This document shows, in pieces, positions 1 to 9,478 of a stretch of DNA of 45,194 bases. A model generated the notes under the pieces. That model did no database searches. It was not told the DNA's origin and saw nothing but the letters and a program-made list of their open reading frames with translations. Where the stretch lies: contig JAEWXF010000010.1 of assembly GCA_023396065.1 (NCBI GenBank), positions 1-45,194 on the forward strand. The letters are read 5' to 3'. Each line of letters starts with the position of its first letter. The first letter of the stretch is position 1. A program made the translations under genes and the position numbers. The DNA is from Methanobacteriota archaeon (lineage in GTDB: Archaea; Halobacteriota; Methanomicrobia; Methanomicrobiales; Methanocorpusculaceae).

Positions 1-114
1 GGCCATAGCAGAGAGGTTCCACCCGGACCCATTCCGAACCCGGCAGTTAAGCTCTCTTACGTCGGATACTGTACTGTGATATGCGAATTCACGGGAACTA
101 TTCAACGCTGCACC
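1..114 (+). rRNA. 5S ribosomal RNA, 5' end cut by window edge
   Basis: The opening bases carry the conserved 5S core, with GGCCATAGC near the start followed by the ACCCGGACCCATTCCGAACC loop and AGTTAAGC. The first few bases of helix I fall before the window. The 3' end near 114 is estimated from the closing GCTGCACC segment and the usual ~120-nt length. It is probably the last gene of an rRNA operon entering from the left, since a T-rich stretch follows directly. Confidence 0.9.
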
Positions 115-120
115 CCCTTC

Positions 121-186
121 CTTTTGAGATTGTTTTGTGATGTTTTTTTGGATTTAGATTTTTGTCGTTGTTTTGTTTTTTTCTTC
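121..186 (+). terminator. T-rich terminator region after 5S rRNA
   Basis: About 65 bases immediately after the 5S gene contain several runs of four to seven T (for example TTTTTTT near 145 and near 178). Oligo-T tracts are the usual archaeal termination signal. No gene is visible between 115 and 251. Confidence 0.55.
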
Positions 187-251
187 TCCGGTGTTATCCC
201 GCTTGATCGGCTTGCGGGTCTTTTCCGCGGTATGATTCCGGAGGGGAAAAA

Positions 252-524
252 TTATTCACGTCGGACGACAAAATCGCTGAACTCAGTGAGCACATACTCT
301 TCCACAGAAATTTCCCGTACAATTGCTCGTGGACAGGTATAGGTCATAGAGAGAAACTTCTCAATAACCATCTCCTCACCCGTAACCAATGCGCGTACCC
401 TGCCGTCTGAAAGATTTTCCACCTCTCCGGTCAGACCAAGGCTCTGCCCCACATTACGCACACACGCGCGAAATCCCACTTTCTGCACTTTACCCGAAAA
501 GAGAATCTCCATCGTCTTCAACAT
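252..524 (-). CDS. acyP: Acylphosphatase
   Basis: This 90-residue protein has the acylphosphatase signature: the phosphate loop G-x-V-Q-x-V-G-F-R near residues 11-19, with the catalytic Arg at its end, followed by a G-x-V-x-N-x-x-D-G-x-V motif at about 33-43 that includes the catalytic Asn. Length is typical for the family. The enzyme hydrolyses the carboxyl-phosphate bond of acylphosphates in the cytoplasm. The ATG at 524 has a GAGGGA element about 11 bases upstream; a second in-frame ATG four codons later is also possible. It sits alone on the minus strand downstream of the RND transporter gene. Confidence 0.9.
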   Translation of the reverse strand: MLKTMEILFSGKVQKVGFRACVRNVGQSLGLTGEVENLSDGRVRALVTGEEMVIEKFLSMTYTCPRAIVREISVEEYVLTEFSDFVVRRE

Positions 525-593
525 TGTGCACGTCCCTCAGTGATTCTCTACTAGTATGTGACTCCAACCCAAAATAAACTCCGGTTGACCGGA

Positions 594-2834
594 TCACAGA
601 TTCGGAACCGACCCGGACCGTTCCGAAGATTTTCCGGTATTCCGAAGAACAAGACTCACCGAAGCAGGTACTGCGACAATTGCGCCAAACAGCGTAAAGC
701 CCATTGCAATCACCGTTACAATACCAAACACACTGATAATTGGAAAGTCCGATACAATCAGTGCAGAAAATGCGGCCATCGTTGCACAGGCAGAAACAGT
801 AATCGCAGAACCGATCTTTCCGGTACCATTCTCCACCGCAGTCAGCGTATCATGCGTCTCCATCTCCTCGTAAATCCGCTCCACCATCATGATACAGTAC
901 TCAGCCGCCACACCAATCGTCATCGCCCCCATCGTTGCCGTCAGAATATTGTACTCAATACCCAACAGATACATCGCCGCCCCGTTCCATCCGATAACCA
1001 GCATAATAGGAATCAGCGGACACACCGCTTTCCCCATACTCCGGTAGAGCAGCGACAGAAACGCAAAGATCATCACAAACGCGAGAATCGTCATCTGCAG
1101 TTTTCCCAGATTCATCTCCTCCATCAGCTCCACATCCGAATATGCCGCCCCCGTCACATACGCCTCAACACCCGGCGGCGGCTGATAAAATCCAATATCT
1201 CGCCCCACCTGCTGGGCAAGCGAACGCTCCATCTCCAGAGACAGCTGATTCATACCAAACGAAAGAATCGCATGCTGATTATCAAGGAGATACTGCCGCT
1301 TTGCAGTCGCAGAAACATTTGCAAACGCCGCATCCACCGCAGCCTGTGACTCCGGAAGAACGCCCCCGTTCTCAGCAACAATCAGTGTCGCAATACTGCT
1401 CACACTCGTAAACCGGGAATCATACGAATCAAGCTCATTATTTCCCCAGATATACATCCACTCCAGTACATCCGGACTCAGCAGATTCCCGCCGGAAACC
1501 TCAACCTGAAACCCGCTCAGATCACCGATCGTATTTGTCACCGTATTGATACTGACCAGAGCCGGCATATCCACAGGGACATACGACTTAATGTCCGTAT
1601 TGATCGGAATCTCCTCATCCACATACAAACCGGCAACACCGATCACGCACAGTATCAGGAGAATCGGAACTGCAAACCGGGTAATATGATACGCCGTCTT
1701 CTTCAGAACCGCATTATATCTGACCGAAAAATCAGGACCCCGTTTTTTCTTCACGACTCTTGGCTGATAATCCGTGATCACTGCCGCAAGCGGAATAATC
1801 AGAATTGCGGAAACATAACAGCAGACCAGACCAAGAATTGCCACCGCGCCAAACTGGCGGATATCTGGCAGGGTGGACACCTGCATCGCAATAAAACCGA
1901 GAGCACTCGCAATCATCGCAAAAAACACCGCAGATCCCGTCTTGGTAATCGTAATTTTCAGTGCCTCCGTCAGCGGATGTGTTCGTATCTCATCATCCAG
2001 CCTGGAATGGAACTGAATCGCATAGTCCACCCCGATACCCAGCAGAATCGGCAGTGCACCCATCGTTGCCATAGACAAGGGAATTCCAAACAGCCCCATA
2101 ATCCCGAACGTCATAAGCAGACCGTTCATCACACTCACAATCGAAAGCAGCGTATACCGGGCATGATGAAACAGCAGCACAAGCACCGTTATCATCAGAA
2201 TAAATGCAGAACCCAGAAGTTTCCCGACATCATTCCCGAGACTGACACCCATATCCTCATGCAGGGCAGCATTTCCCGTAATCGTCAGCGTCACACCCGG
2301 AGGGATATTGGCCAGCGGCAGAACCGTATTCAGTCTGGACAGGAGAATCTGCTGGTTCTCATCCGTCATACCGATATCCGGATCAATCTCCACCAACAGC
2401 AGCTGGTAATTCGGCATACTTTCGGCAAGTACTGACTCCGGGATCTTGGCAAAAATGGCATCTGCTGTCTGCTGATTTGCAGGGATTCGTCCCTCATTGT
2501 ACTCAACAACGAGATCATACACACTCTGGACATCAGACACACCGCTCTGTTCCCGCAAAACCTCCTCAAACTCATATATACTCTTCAGAACATTCACATC
2601 ACGGACATTATCCGCCTGCACCATCAGCACAACCGCATTGGACTGAAAATTATTCAGATAATCCTGATACACGTATGAGGCATGATCCGTTTTATCAGGA
2701 TTCTGAATCGTAGTGTTCATCGTCACCCCTGTTGCCCCGTAAATTCCGATGAGAAGCATCACTATCAGAATGCATCCGATGAGAAACGGATAGCGGGTAA
2801 TTATCTGATGGACCTTCTCAAATGGTGACAACAT
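594..2834 (-). CDS. RND superfamily transporter, HAE3 (hydrophobe/amphiphile efflux-3) type
   Basis: This 746-residue polytopic membrane protein has the duplicated RND layout. TM1 lies at about residues 17-38, a large extracytoplasmic loop follows to about 200, and then comes a cluster of five TM segments containing the GIGVDYAIQFHSRL signature. The second half repeats this with TM7 near 385-405, a second large loop, and a final cluster with the related MTIGVAAEYCIMMVERIYEE motif. This is the archaeal/actinobacterial MmpL-like HAE3 architecture, without the extra C-terminal domain. Substrate is unknown; hydrophobic molecules or envelope lipids are the family expectation. A close paralogue lies just upstream. 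A TATA-like TTTATC sits near 2880 on the minus strand, so it may have its own promoter. Confidence 0.88.
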   Translation of the reverse strand: MLSPFEKVHQIITRYPFLIGCILIVMLLIGIYGATGVTMNTTIQNPDKTDHASYVYQDYLNNFQSNAVVLMVQADNVRDVNVLKSIYEFEEVLREQSGVSDVQSVYDLVVEYNEGRIPANQQTADAIFAKIPESVLAESMPNYQLLLVEIDPDIGMTDENQQILLSRLNTVLPLANIPPGVTLTITGNAALHEDMGVSLGNDVGKLLGSAFILMITVLVLLFHHARYTLLSIVSVMNGLLMTFGIMGLFGIPLSMATMGALPILLGIGVDYAIQFHSRLDDEIRTHPLTEALKITITKTGSAVFFAMIASALGFIAMQVSTLPDIRQFGAVAILGLVCCYVSAILIIPLAAVITDYQPRVVKKKRGPDFSVRYNAVLKKTAYHITRFAVPILLILCVIGVAGLYVDEEIPINTDIKSYVPVDMPALVSINTVTNTIGDLSGFQVEVSGGNLLSPDVLEWMYIWGNNELDSYDSRFTSVSSIATLIVAENGGVLPESQAAVDAAFANVSATAKRQYLLDNQHAILSFGMNQLSLEMERSLAQQVGRDIGFYQPPPGVEAYVTGAAYSDVELMEEMNLGKLQMTILAFVMIFAFLSLLYRSMGKAVCPLIPIMLVIGWNGAAMYLLGIEYNILTATMGAMTIGVAAEYCIMMVERIYEEMETHDTLTAVENGTGKIGSAITVSACATMAAFSALIVSDFPIISVFGIVTVIAMGFTLFGAIVAVPASVSLVLRNTGKSSERSGSVPNL

Positions 2835-2968
2835 GAGTGAATTCCCTTTGTTCGGAAAAAGAGTATCCTCTCTCTATACGATAAAGATTCGGATTGTGCG
2901 AAAAAAATTCTGAAAATTCCGTGGCACAATCCCAATCTATTTCTCAAAAAAGGTAAATTGAAAAAAAG

Positions 2969-5245
2969 TTAGAGGGCCGGACTGCTCATCGCATGTTGTG
3001 ATGATCCGCCGTTTTCGTCCAGTTTCCCTTTATTGCGGTTTTTCAGGACAATTGCCACTGTTGCCGGCACGGCGACCACTGCGCCAAACAACGTGAATCC
3101 CATTGCAATTACGGTCACCATACCGAAACCACTGATAATCGGGAAGTTGGAAAACAACAATGCGGAGAAACCGCACATCGTCGCACAACCCGATACAGTA
3201 ATTGCCGTACCGATTTTTCCGGTTCCATTTTGAACTGCCGTGACGGTATCATGATGCTCCATCTCTTCGTAGATACGCTCTACCATCATGATACAGTACT
3301 CGGCAGCAACACCTATCGTCATCGCCCCCATCGTTGCCGTCAGGATCGTATAGTCGATATTGAAGACGTACATCGCCGCCCCGTTCCATCCGATGATCAG
3401 CACAATCGGCACCAGCGGGCATATTGCCATACCCGCACTGCGGTACAGCATCGCCAGGAATGCAAAGATGATCACAAATGCCAGAAGCGTCATCTTCGTC
3501 TTACCTTCGCGGATATCATTCATAATCTCCACGAACGAGTATGCACTGCCGGTGACCACCGCTTCAATTCCCGGTGGCGGTGAGAAGAATGTCACATCAG
3601 AGGTAACTTCAGCCACGAGTGACCGCTGCTGCGCTTCGGACAATGACTTCATCCCAAAGCTGATGACCGCCTGCGACCCGTCCTTGATGTACGATGCTTT
3701 GTCTTCTTCGGTCATGGAGTTCAGAATTCTGTCAATTTCCACCTGTGTGGTCGGAAGTTCACCGTTGTTTTTCTGAACAATCACGGTTGCAATGCTGGAA
3801 ACGCTGGTGAACCGCGTATTGTACAATGCCAGTTCATGGTTCCCCCACAGATACATCCATTCTATCGCATCCGGACTTGTCAGTTCTCCTCCCTGGACAT
3901 AGACCTGGAAACCGCCGGTATCACCCATTGCACGGGTTACCGTGTTAATGTTCACGATAGCGGGCATATCAACCGGCACATAGGACTTCATATCCGTACT
4001 GACCGGGACTTCTTCATCCAGATACAGACCCGTAAACCCGATGATACAGAGAACAAGCATGATCGGAAGCGCAAACTTCGTCACACGAACGGCAAGCTTT
4101 CGCAGGAGTTCATTGTAGGTCTGGGAGAATGGTTTTTTCTCCTCGCCGCTTGGCAGAATCTTGTGTGGTTTTGGCGTATAGTTAGTGATAACTGCTGCAA
4201 GCGGGATGATAATCAGAGCTGCGATGTAGCAGCAGATGATACCAAGAATTGCGGTAACACCGAACTGGCGGATATCCGGCAGAGTGGAAACCATCATTGC
4301 CAGGAATCCGCAGGCACTTGCGATCATTGCATAAAACACCGCAGCGCCGGTTTTTGTAATGGCGATCTTGATCGCCTCGGGCAATGGGTGTTGCCGTGCC
4401 TCGTCATCCAGCCTTGAATGGAACTGAATTGCGTAGTCCACCCCGATACCCAGCAGAATTGGCATTGCACCGATTGTTGTCATAGAGAACGGCAGTCCTA
4501 CGATACCCATCATTCCAAATGTCAGGATCAGACCGGTAAACACACTCACGATTGATAACAGCGGGAACCGCACATGACTGAATAAAAATTTACAGGCAAG
4601 CGTCATCAGAACAATCGCTGCAACCAGCAGGATGATCATATTCGATCCGAGATCCCCGCCCATATCCTGCTGCATTGCCGCATTCCCGGTAAATGTCAGG
4701 GTAACCCCCGGTGGAATATCTGATGCGGCTGTCATGCTGCGCAGATTATCCAGAATACTCTGCTGATTGCTGGAGGATGTTCCGGTGTTCAGCTTGATCA
4801 GAATGATTGCAAGCTGCCCGTTCGGCATGATAGATGACGTGATATCTTCCGGCAGTTTTGCGACAACTGCATCAATTGTTGCCTGATTATCCGGGATCAC
4901 ACCCCCGTTATAGGCCAGCAGCACATCATATACACTTTGTACCGACGCAACCCCCTGCGTCTGCGCCATCTGCTGCTCAAGTTTATAGACACGTTCAACC
5001 ACATTCGCATCCATCACCGAGTCGGCCTGCACCATTAGCATGATCGAGTCGGACTGGAAGTTATTCGTATAACTTTCCGAGATGTACGCGCCGTGTTTCA
5101 GCTTGTCTGCGTCCTGAGTCTCCGTACTCATGGAGAGTGTACTTGCCCCGACGATTGCAAGCGCCAGGAGAACTATCAGGAAACAGCCTGTTAAAAACGG
5201 TCGCTGTATGATAAAGTCGTTAATCTTTTCAAGTGGAGATATCAC
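2969..5245 (-). CDS. RND superfamily transporter, HAE3 type (paralogue)
   Basis: About 758 residues, alignable end to end with the neighbouring RND protein: the same FEK/LEK N-terminus, the GIGVDYAIQFHSRLDDE motif in the first TM cluster and MTIGVAAEYCIMMVERIYEEME in the second. I chose the GTG at 5245 because it makes the N-terminus (ISPLEKINDF) match the paralogue (LSPFEKVHQI). A GAGGGA element lies about 5 bases upstream, and a TATA-like GTTTATG sits near 5295. The frame stays open to an ATG at 5347, but that extension does not resemble the paralogue. The C-terminus has a short hydrophilic tail absent from the sister protein. The tandem arrangement suggests gene duplication; both may act in efflux of hydrophobic compounds. 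Confidence 0.87.
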   Translation of the reverse strand: MISPLEKINDFIIQRPFLTGCFLIVLLALAIVGASTLSMSTETQDADKLKHGAYISESYTNNFQSDSIMLMVQADSVMDANVVERVYKLEQQMAQTQGVASVQSVYDVLLAYNGGVIPDNQATIDAVVAKLPEDITSSIMPNGQLAIILIKLNTGTSSSNQQSILDNLRSMTAASDIPPGVTLTFTGNAAMQQDMGGDLGSNMIILLVAAIVLMTLACKFLFSHVRFPLLSIVSVFTGLILTFGMMGIVGLPFSMTTIGAMPILLGIGVDYAIQFHSRLDDEARQHPLPEAIKIAITKTGAAVFYAMIASACGFLAMMVSTLPDIRQFGVTAILGIICCYIAALIIIPLAAVITNYTPKPHKILPSGEEKKPFSQTYNELLRKLAVRVTKFALPIMLVLCIIGFTGLYLDEEVPVSTDMKSYVPVDMPAIVNINTVTRAMGDTGGFQVYVQGGELTSPDAIEWMYLWGNHELALYNTRFTSVSSIATVIVQKNNGELPTTQVEIDRILNSMTEEDKASYIKDGSQAVISFGMKSLSEAQQRSLVAEVTSDVTFFSPPPGIEAVVTGSAYSFVEIMNDIREGKTKMTLLAFVIIFAFLAMLYRSAGMAICPLVPIVLIIGWNGAAMYVFNIDYTILTATMGAMTIGVAAEYCIMMVERIYEEMEHHDTVTAVQNGTGKIGTAITVSGCATMCGFSALLFSNFPIISGFGMVTVIAMGFTLFGAVVAVPATVAIVLKNRNKGKLDENGGSSQHAMSSPAL

Positions 5246-5368
5246 AAAGGTCCCTCGCCAATATACTGTGCTGTACTTGTCTTTTTTGACGCTACATAAA
5301 CTTGCCCATAAAAAACAGAATCCCTCCGGAAAACAGGAGGATTCCAACGAAATAATGAAGGGATTCGG

Positions 5369-7012
5369 CTACTGTCCGGACTTATTCTGCATGCTGTACC
5401 GGCGTGCGAGGGAGTCAATGGTCTCGATGTCGGCTGCATCTTTGTCGTCTCGAAGGCGAACAAATCTGGGGAACCGGAGGGCGTATCCTGCTGCATAGTT
5501 GGTACTCTTCTGGAGTTCGGCGTATCCTACCTCAAAGACAATGTCCGGCTCAAAGACTACGGTTTTTCCGTGCTCGGCAATGATTTTATTTTTGAAGAGG
5601 TCATGCAGTACTGAAAGCATAGCATCGTCTATACCGGTTGCGACCCGGCTGAGCTCCAGCAGCTCCCCGTTTTCGTCCTGACAGGCGAGGAGGAATGATC
5701 CAAAGACTTTGGCACGCTTTCCCTCTCCCCATTCAGCTCCGGTTACAACCAGATCGATGGTATCCACCTCTGGCTTGATTTTGATCCAGTGTTTTCCCCG
5801 GTTTCCGGGGAGATACGGGGAATCCAGAACTTTCAGCATGATTCCTTCATTGCCGTTGTCAAGAGCGGCATGATAGTATGCTTCAATCTCCTCCACGGAA
5901 TCACTGACGATCTGCGGGGCGACGTAGTCTTTCATAACTTCGAGAAGTTTTTCCCTGCGTTTGGAGAAAGGTAAATCGATCAGTGTCTCACCATCGCAGA
6001 CCAGGATGTCAAAGACCCGGGGCTGCATGCTGATTGCGTCGGCAGCTTCATCAATTCCATGTTTTCTTCGGATTCTCCGAAGGACAGTCTGGAACGGCAT
6101 GGGTCGTCCGTCCTGCATAGCAATCACTTCACCGTCAATGATGACATCATGATCAGTTGCCGCGTCCAGCAACCGGACGACGTCCGGGAGTGATGCGGTC
6201 ATCTCTTCCAGTCTGCGGGAGTATATGGCGGTCTTTCCTCCTGCTTTGTGGAACTGGAACCTGCTTCCGTCGTATTTGTTTTCCGCGGCAACCGCTCCAT
6301 GGGTTTCGACCATCCCGGTAATGGACCCGGCCTGGGCGAGCATCATTTTTACCGGACGGAACGGAGTTATGCGAACATCGGGCAGAGCTGCGGGGTTCTG
6401 TTTGGCGAGAAGTGCCACCTCTCCCAGATCGTTGAGTGCCTGATGAGCGTGTTCAACGATTTCCTGAGGAATATCAAATCCCTTTGCCACTGCTTCACGG
6501 ACGACACCTTCGCCGACCCCGATCCGCATCTCCTCCAGCATGAGCCGTGCGAGGTAGCGTCCCTCTAGGGGTGAAGCGTTGGAGAGAAGAAACTGTGCGG
6601 TCCGCATCCGTTCCTGCTGGGATTTCCTGCCGGAACTTTTTGCCATAGAGAGGAATCGGGAGTAGACATCAGTGAGCTCCAGATCCTCCGAAAAAAACAT
6701 CATCTGTTCGCGTTTAGCGAGCAGCTCCTCAACCACCTTTCCGGAATCTCCCGAACTGTTGATAGCAGATACCACGTACTCCCGTTTTTTTCCAATCACA
6801 TAAGCGACTGCTTCATACAAAAGTCCCGGGCCGAATCCGAGTTTTTCCGCAGACCAGTCGGGAAAAACCCGTCCGCGCATAAATCTGACAAATATCGGAA
6901 GCTCTCTTTCCGAAAGCTGTGGAAAGATTCCGGCAAGCAGATCAATCATCGCGAGACGTGAAGAGATCTGTTCTATAGCATCACAGGTTTGGGCAAATTC
7001 ACGGAAAAGCAT
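5369..7012 (-). CDS. lig: ATP-dependent DNA ligase
   Basis: 547 residues with the archaeal DNA ligase I layout. An N-terminal DNA-binding domain is followed by the adenylation domain, with the nucleotide-accepting Lys in the K-Y-D-G motif (AENKYDGSRFQFHK) near residue 245, then an IDGEVIA motif and NEGIMLKVLDSPY, and an OB-fold with the IKIKPEVDTIDLVVTGAEWGEGKR segment. The enzyme seals nicks in replication and repair. The start is taken at the ATG at 7012, not the GTG at 7024, because the perfect ribosome binding site AGGTGA (7021-7026) lies 8 bases before that ATG and overlaps the GTG. It directly follows the MBL gene, whose stop codon is at 7025-7027, so the two are probably co-transcribed. 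Confidence 0.95.
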   Translation of the reverse strand: MLFREFAQTCDAIEQISSRLAMIDLLAGIFPQLSERELPIFVRFMRGRVFPDWSAEKLGFGPGLLYEAVAYVIGKKREYVVSAINSSGDSGKVVEELLAKREQMMFFSEDLELTDVYSRFLSMAKSSGRKSQQERMRTAQFLLSNASPLEGRYLARLMLEEMRIGVGEGVVREAVAKGFDIPQEIVEHAHQALNDLGEVALLAKQNPAALPDVRITPFRPVKMMLAQAGSITGMVETHGAVAAENKYDGSRFQFHKAGGKTAIYSRRLEEMTASLPDVVRLLDAATDHDVIIDGEVIAMQDGRPMPFQTVLRRIRRKHGIDEAADAISMQPRVFDILVCDGETLIDLPFSKRREKLLEVMKDYVAPQIVSDSVEEIEAYYHAALDNGNEGIMLKVLDSPYLPGNRGKHWIKIKPEVDTIDLVVTGAEWGEGKRAKVFGSFLLACQDENGELLELSRVATGIDDAMLSVLHDLFKNKIIAEHGKTVVFEPDIVFEVGYAELQKSTNYAAGYALRFPRFVRLRDDKDAADIETIDSLARRYSMQNKSGQ

Positions 7013-7020
7013 ATTTTTCG

Positions 7021-7026
7021 TCACCT
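7021..7026 (-). promoter_or_regulatory. Ribosome binding site deciding the ligase start
   Basis: AGGTGA on the minus strand matches the archaeal anti-Shine-Dalgarno sequence and is 8 bases before the ATG at 7012. It overlaps the alternative GTG at 7024 and the stop of the upstream MBL gene, so that GTG is unlikely to be the start. Confidence 0.7.
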
Positions 7027-7867
7027 ATACAAGAAATCTCACCATACGGTGCTCCCGGTATTCCGGGAGCTGGTCACTGACATGGATTACGGACCCGGAT
7101 TCCCGTACTGCATTCTCTGCTGCCAGACGGGCGAGGTTAGGCCGGTTGTAGTTTTCAGAAAGATGAGCGAGCGCGAATATTCCGACATCGTTTGCCAGAT
7201 AGCGAATGATGTTTGCCGAGTCTTCATTGGACAGGTGTCCATCCTCGCGGATACGGTCTTTGAGGTACCGGGGATAGAGCCGGAGCACTTTACAGTTGCC
7301 CGAACAGTGTGCTCCGCAGGTCCGGCACATCGGGCACTTTGGGAATACGTCGGTCTTCATAGCATCTGTACAGTAGTTGCTTTCGAGAATGACCGCATCA
7401 CATCCGCAAAGAATCTCCCGCATTCCATCCGTTACTTTGCACGTATCGAGGCAGACCCCGATCCGGGCGTCACCGTCCTCAATAACAAAACCGGACGGCT
7501 CAGCCGCATCATGATAGGTACGAAACGCGGTAACGGAAAGATTTCCCGCCCTCGTTACGGTCCGGTCATGACAGATGGTCAGCTTTGCGGTTTCCGGGAG
7601 AAACCCTCCGCGAACGGAAGCGTTCAGCGTACCGCCGGTTCCGTACACCGGAATTTTCATGGCTTTGACAAACGCCTTTGCAGACCGCACGTGATCTGAG
7701 TGTTCATGCGTGAGGCAGAGAGCACGGATGCGGGAGGCATCCAGTGAGAACTCTTCGACAGTCCGTTTCAGATATCCGATGCCGGCATCAATTATCACGG
7801 CATCCTCATCGTTTCCGATATAGATGCTGTTACCTTTACTTCCGCTCGCGAGCAGCACGCACTCCAT
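7025..7867 (-). CDS. Metallo-beta-lactamase fold hydrolase with an inserted cysteine cluster
   Basis: 280 residues. The N-terminal LASGSKGN segment and the THEHSDH metal motif (about residues 52-58) place it in the YycJ/VicX-like MBL group, with further His and Asp ligands in the TYHDAAEP and CLDT segments. Between the usual 'ESNYC' strand and the C-terminal helices there is a cysteine-rich stretch, C-x2-C-x2-C-x3-C-x3-C, at about residues 180-195. I do not recall this from the bacterial members; it may bind Zn or an Fe-S cluster. The ATG at 7867 gives the conserved N-terminus; the frame is open further upstream without a matching sequence. It is probably co-transcribed with the DNA ligase, so a nucleic-acid role is plausible but unproven. 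Confidence 0.82.
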   Translation of the reverse strand: MECVLLASGSKGNSIYIGNDEDAVIIDAGIGYLKRTVEEFSLDASRIRALCLTHEHSDHVRSAKAFVKAMKIPVYGTGGTLNASVRGGFLPETAKLTICHDRTVTRAGNLSVTAFRTYHDAAEPSGFVIEDGDARIGVCLDTCKVTDGMREILCGCDAVILESNYCTDAMKTDVFPKCPMCRTCGAHCSGNCKVLRLYPRYLKDRIREDGHLSNEDSANIIRYLANDVGIFALAHLSENYNRPNLARLAAENAVRESGSVIHVSDQLPEYREHRMVRFLV

Positions 7868-7942
7868 TGTATACTGATTAGCGCTTCTCAAAGAAGAATC
7901 TGCAGGGATCAAAAAGAAAAAAGTTGAGATGAGTTGTGCCGG

Positions 7943-9403
7943 TTAGAGCCGGTCTTCTTCACTGTCATCCGGCCAGCAGGTAATACCTCTGCTGTCGGAC
8001 AGGCTGGACGGGCGGAAAACCGGTTCTTCCACACCATCTGCTTTCTGATCGAAGTAATCCTTGAGTGCTTCGAATGCATGCTTTCCTAAGAACAGCAGCA
8101 CACCCATGTTGAAGATACCCATCAGCGCCTGGAACGTATCGGCAAGATCCCATGCAAGACCCATAGACATCATGGAGGCAACAAAGACCATAATCACGAT
8201 GGCAACACGCAGAATAACGATCGCTTCTTTTCTCTGGGTAATGAACTTCGCATTCGTCTCACTCATGGAGTAGTAGCTGATCAGACTGCTGAACGCGAAG
8301 AACAGCATGAAGATTGCAATAACGTACGGACCTGCTGCGCCAAGGAATGTGTTACTCATTGCCTCCTGCACAAGGGCTGCACCGCTGATCGGTATCTCGG
8401 CATAGCCGGGGTAGGCAACGTTGGTGTAGATCAGAACAACAAATGCGGTTGCGGAACAGACAACAAGCGTATCAATTAAGACACCGATGGACTGAATCAG
8501 ACCCTGTTTGACCGGGTGCTTGACATGTGCCGACGAAGAGATATTTGGTACAGAACCAATACCGGCTTCGTTGGAGAAGACACCACGCTTCAGACCCCAC
8601 ATGATAGCAGCACCGATTCCTCCGCCGACGAATGCCTGAACACCAAAGGCGTAGGAAAAGATGGTCTGAATAACAAGGGAGACCTGCGTGAAGTTGACCA
8701 GGACAATCATCATACAGAGAATCATCCACAGCATTGCCATTGCCGGGACAATCCAGACAGAAGCATTTGCCACACGTTTGATTCCGCCGAAGATAATCGC
8801 TGCGGCAAGAACCGTCATAATGACAGCAAAGACAATCTGATCGGTACCGAATGCGTTCGAAAACGCAAGGGTTGCCGTGTTGGCCTGCACACCGATAAAC
8901 ATCAGACCATAGGTGAAGATGATTAAAACTGCAATAAAGGCCGCGAACTTTGGTTTGCCGAGACCGTTTTTAATGTAGTATGCCGGTCCTCCATGGAAGA
9001 AACCGTCTGCTTTTTTCTCTTTATAGATCTGACCGGTTGTACACTCAACAAAGCTTGTTGCGGCACCGATAAAGGCAAAGACCCACATCCAGAAGATAGC
9101 TCCCGGACCACCGGATACAATTGCAACCGCCACACCAGCGATGTTGCCCACACCAATCCGGGCCCCCATACTGACACAAAATGCCTGGAATGAGGAGATG
9201 GTCTGTTTACCTTTTTTTTCGCGAATACCGGTAAACGCTACTCTGTAGGCTTCACCCAGCCGGTTCAGCTGAACTCCGCCGGATCTGATGGTAAAGTACA
9301 GACCAATACCAATCAGGAATACAAACGCAAGATACCATGCGTAGGTATTGACGACACCGTTCACTGCACTGACGGCATCGTTAAGCACCTCAAAAAAACT
9401 CAT
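7943..9403 (-). CDS. agcS: Sodium:alanine (amino acid) symporter, AGCS family
   Basis: 486 residues with about 10-11 hydrophobic segments and the AGCS signatures: GARIGVGNIAGVAVAI near residue 80, GGPGAIFWMW, FFHGGPAYYIKNGLG, and the KRGVFSNEAGIGSVPN motif near residue 270. The family imports alanine or glycine with Na+ (an archaeal relative is AgcS of Methanococcus maripaludis). The C-terminal hydrophilic tail of about 40 residues is rich in Asp, Glu and Ser. The ATG at 9403 is followed directly by a conserved hydrophobic N-terminus. The gene stands alone with its own promoter, which carries a perfect 16-bp palindrome about 28 bases upstream of the ATG. Confidence 0.93.
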   Translation of the reverse strand: MSFFEVLNDAVSAVNGVVNTYAWYLAFVFLIGIGLYFTIRSGGVQLNRLGEAYRVAFTGIREKKGKQTISSFQAFCVSMGARIGVGNIAGVAVAIVSGGPGAIFWMWVFAFIGAATSFVECTTGQIYKEKKADGFFHGGPAYYIKNGLGKPKFAAFIAVLIIFTYGLMFIGVQANTATLAFSNAFGTDQIVFAVIMTVLAAAIIFGGIKRVANASVWIVPAMAMLWMILCMMIVLVNFTQVSLVIQTIFSYAFGVQAFVGGGIGAAIMWGLKRGVFSNEAGIGSVPNISSSAHVKHPVKQGLIQSIGVLIDTLVVCSATAFVVLIYTNVAYPGYAEIPISGAALVQEAMSNTFLGAAGPYVIAIFMLFFAFSSLISYYSMSETNAKFITQRKEAIVILRVAIVIMVFVASMMSMGLAWDLADTFQALMGIFNMGVLLFLGKHAFEALKDYFDQKADGVEEPVFRPSSLSDSRGITCWPDDSEEDRL

Positions 9404-9430
9404 ACCTTAAATCTCTTCTTATCGTGACAT

Positions 9431-9446
9431 AAATACATATGTATTT
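9431..9446. promoter_or_regulatory. Perfect 16-bp palindrome at the agcS promoter
   Basis: AAATACATATGTATTT is its own reverse complement and sits 28-43 bases upstream of the agcS ATG, next to or overlapping the expected TATA position (TGTATTTATG on the minus strand). It could be an operator for a dimeric regulator, or simply a symmetrical TATA region. Confidence 0.4.
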
Positions 9447-9478
9447 GTTCTGTTACTGAATATGATACAAAAAAGAAT

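Noticed and set aside
558..1349. Long plus-strand open frame opposite the first RND gene
   Set aside because: It is Arg/His-rich and lacks any family motif, while the minus strand encodes a complete RND protein; it is a composition shadow.
5246..5347. N-terminal extension of the second RND protein to an ATG at 5347
   Set aside because: The extra residues do not match the paralogue, and the GTG at 5245 has a better-placed ribosome binding site.
7013..7024. GTG at 7024 as ligase start
   Set aside because: It overlaps the AGGTGA site that is ideally spaced for the ATG at 7012.
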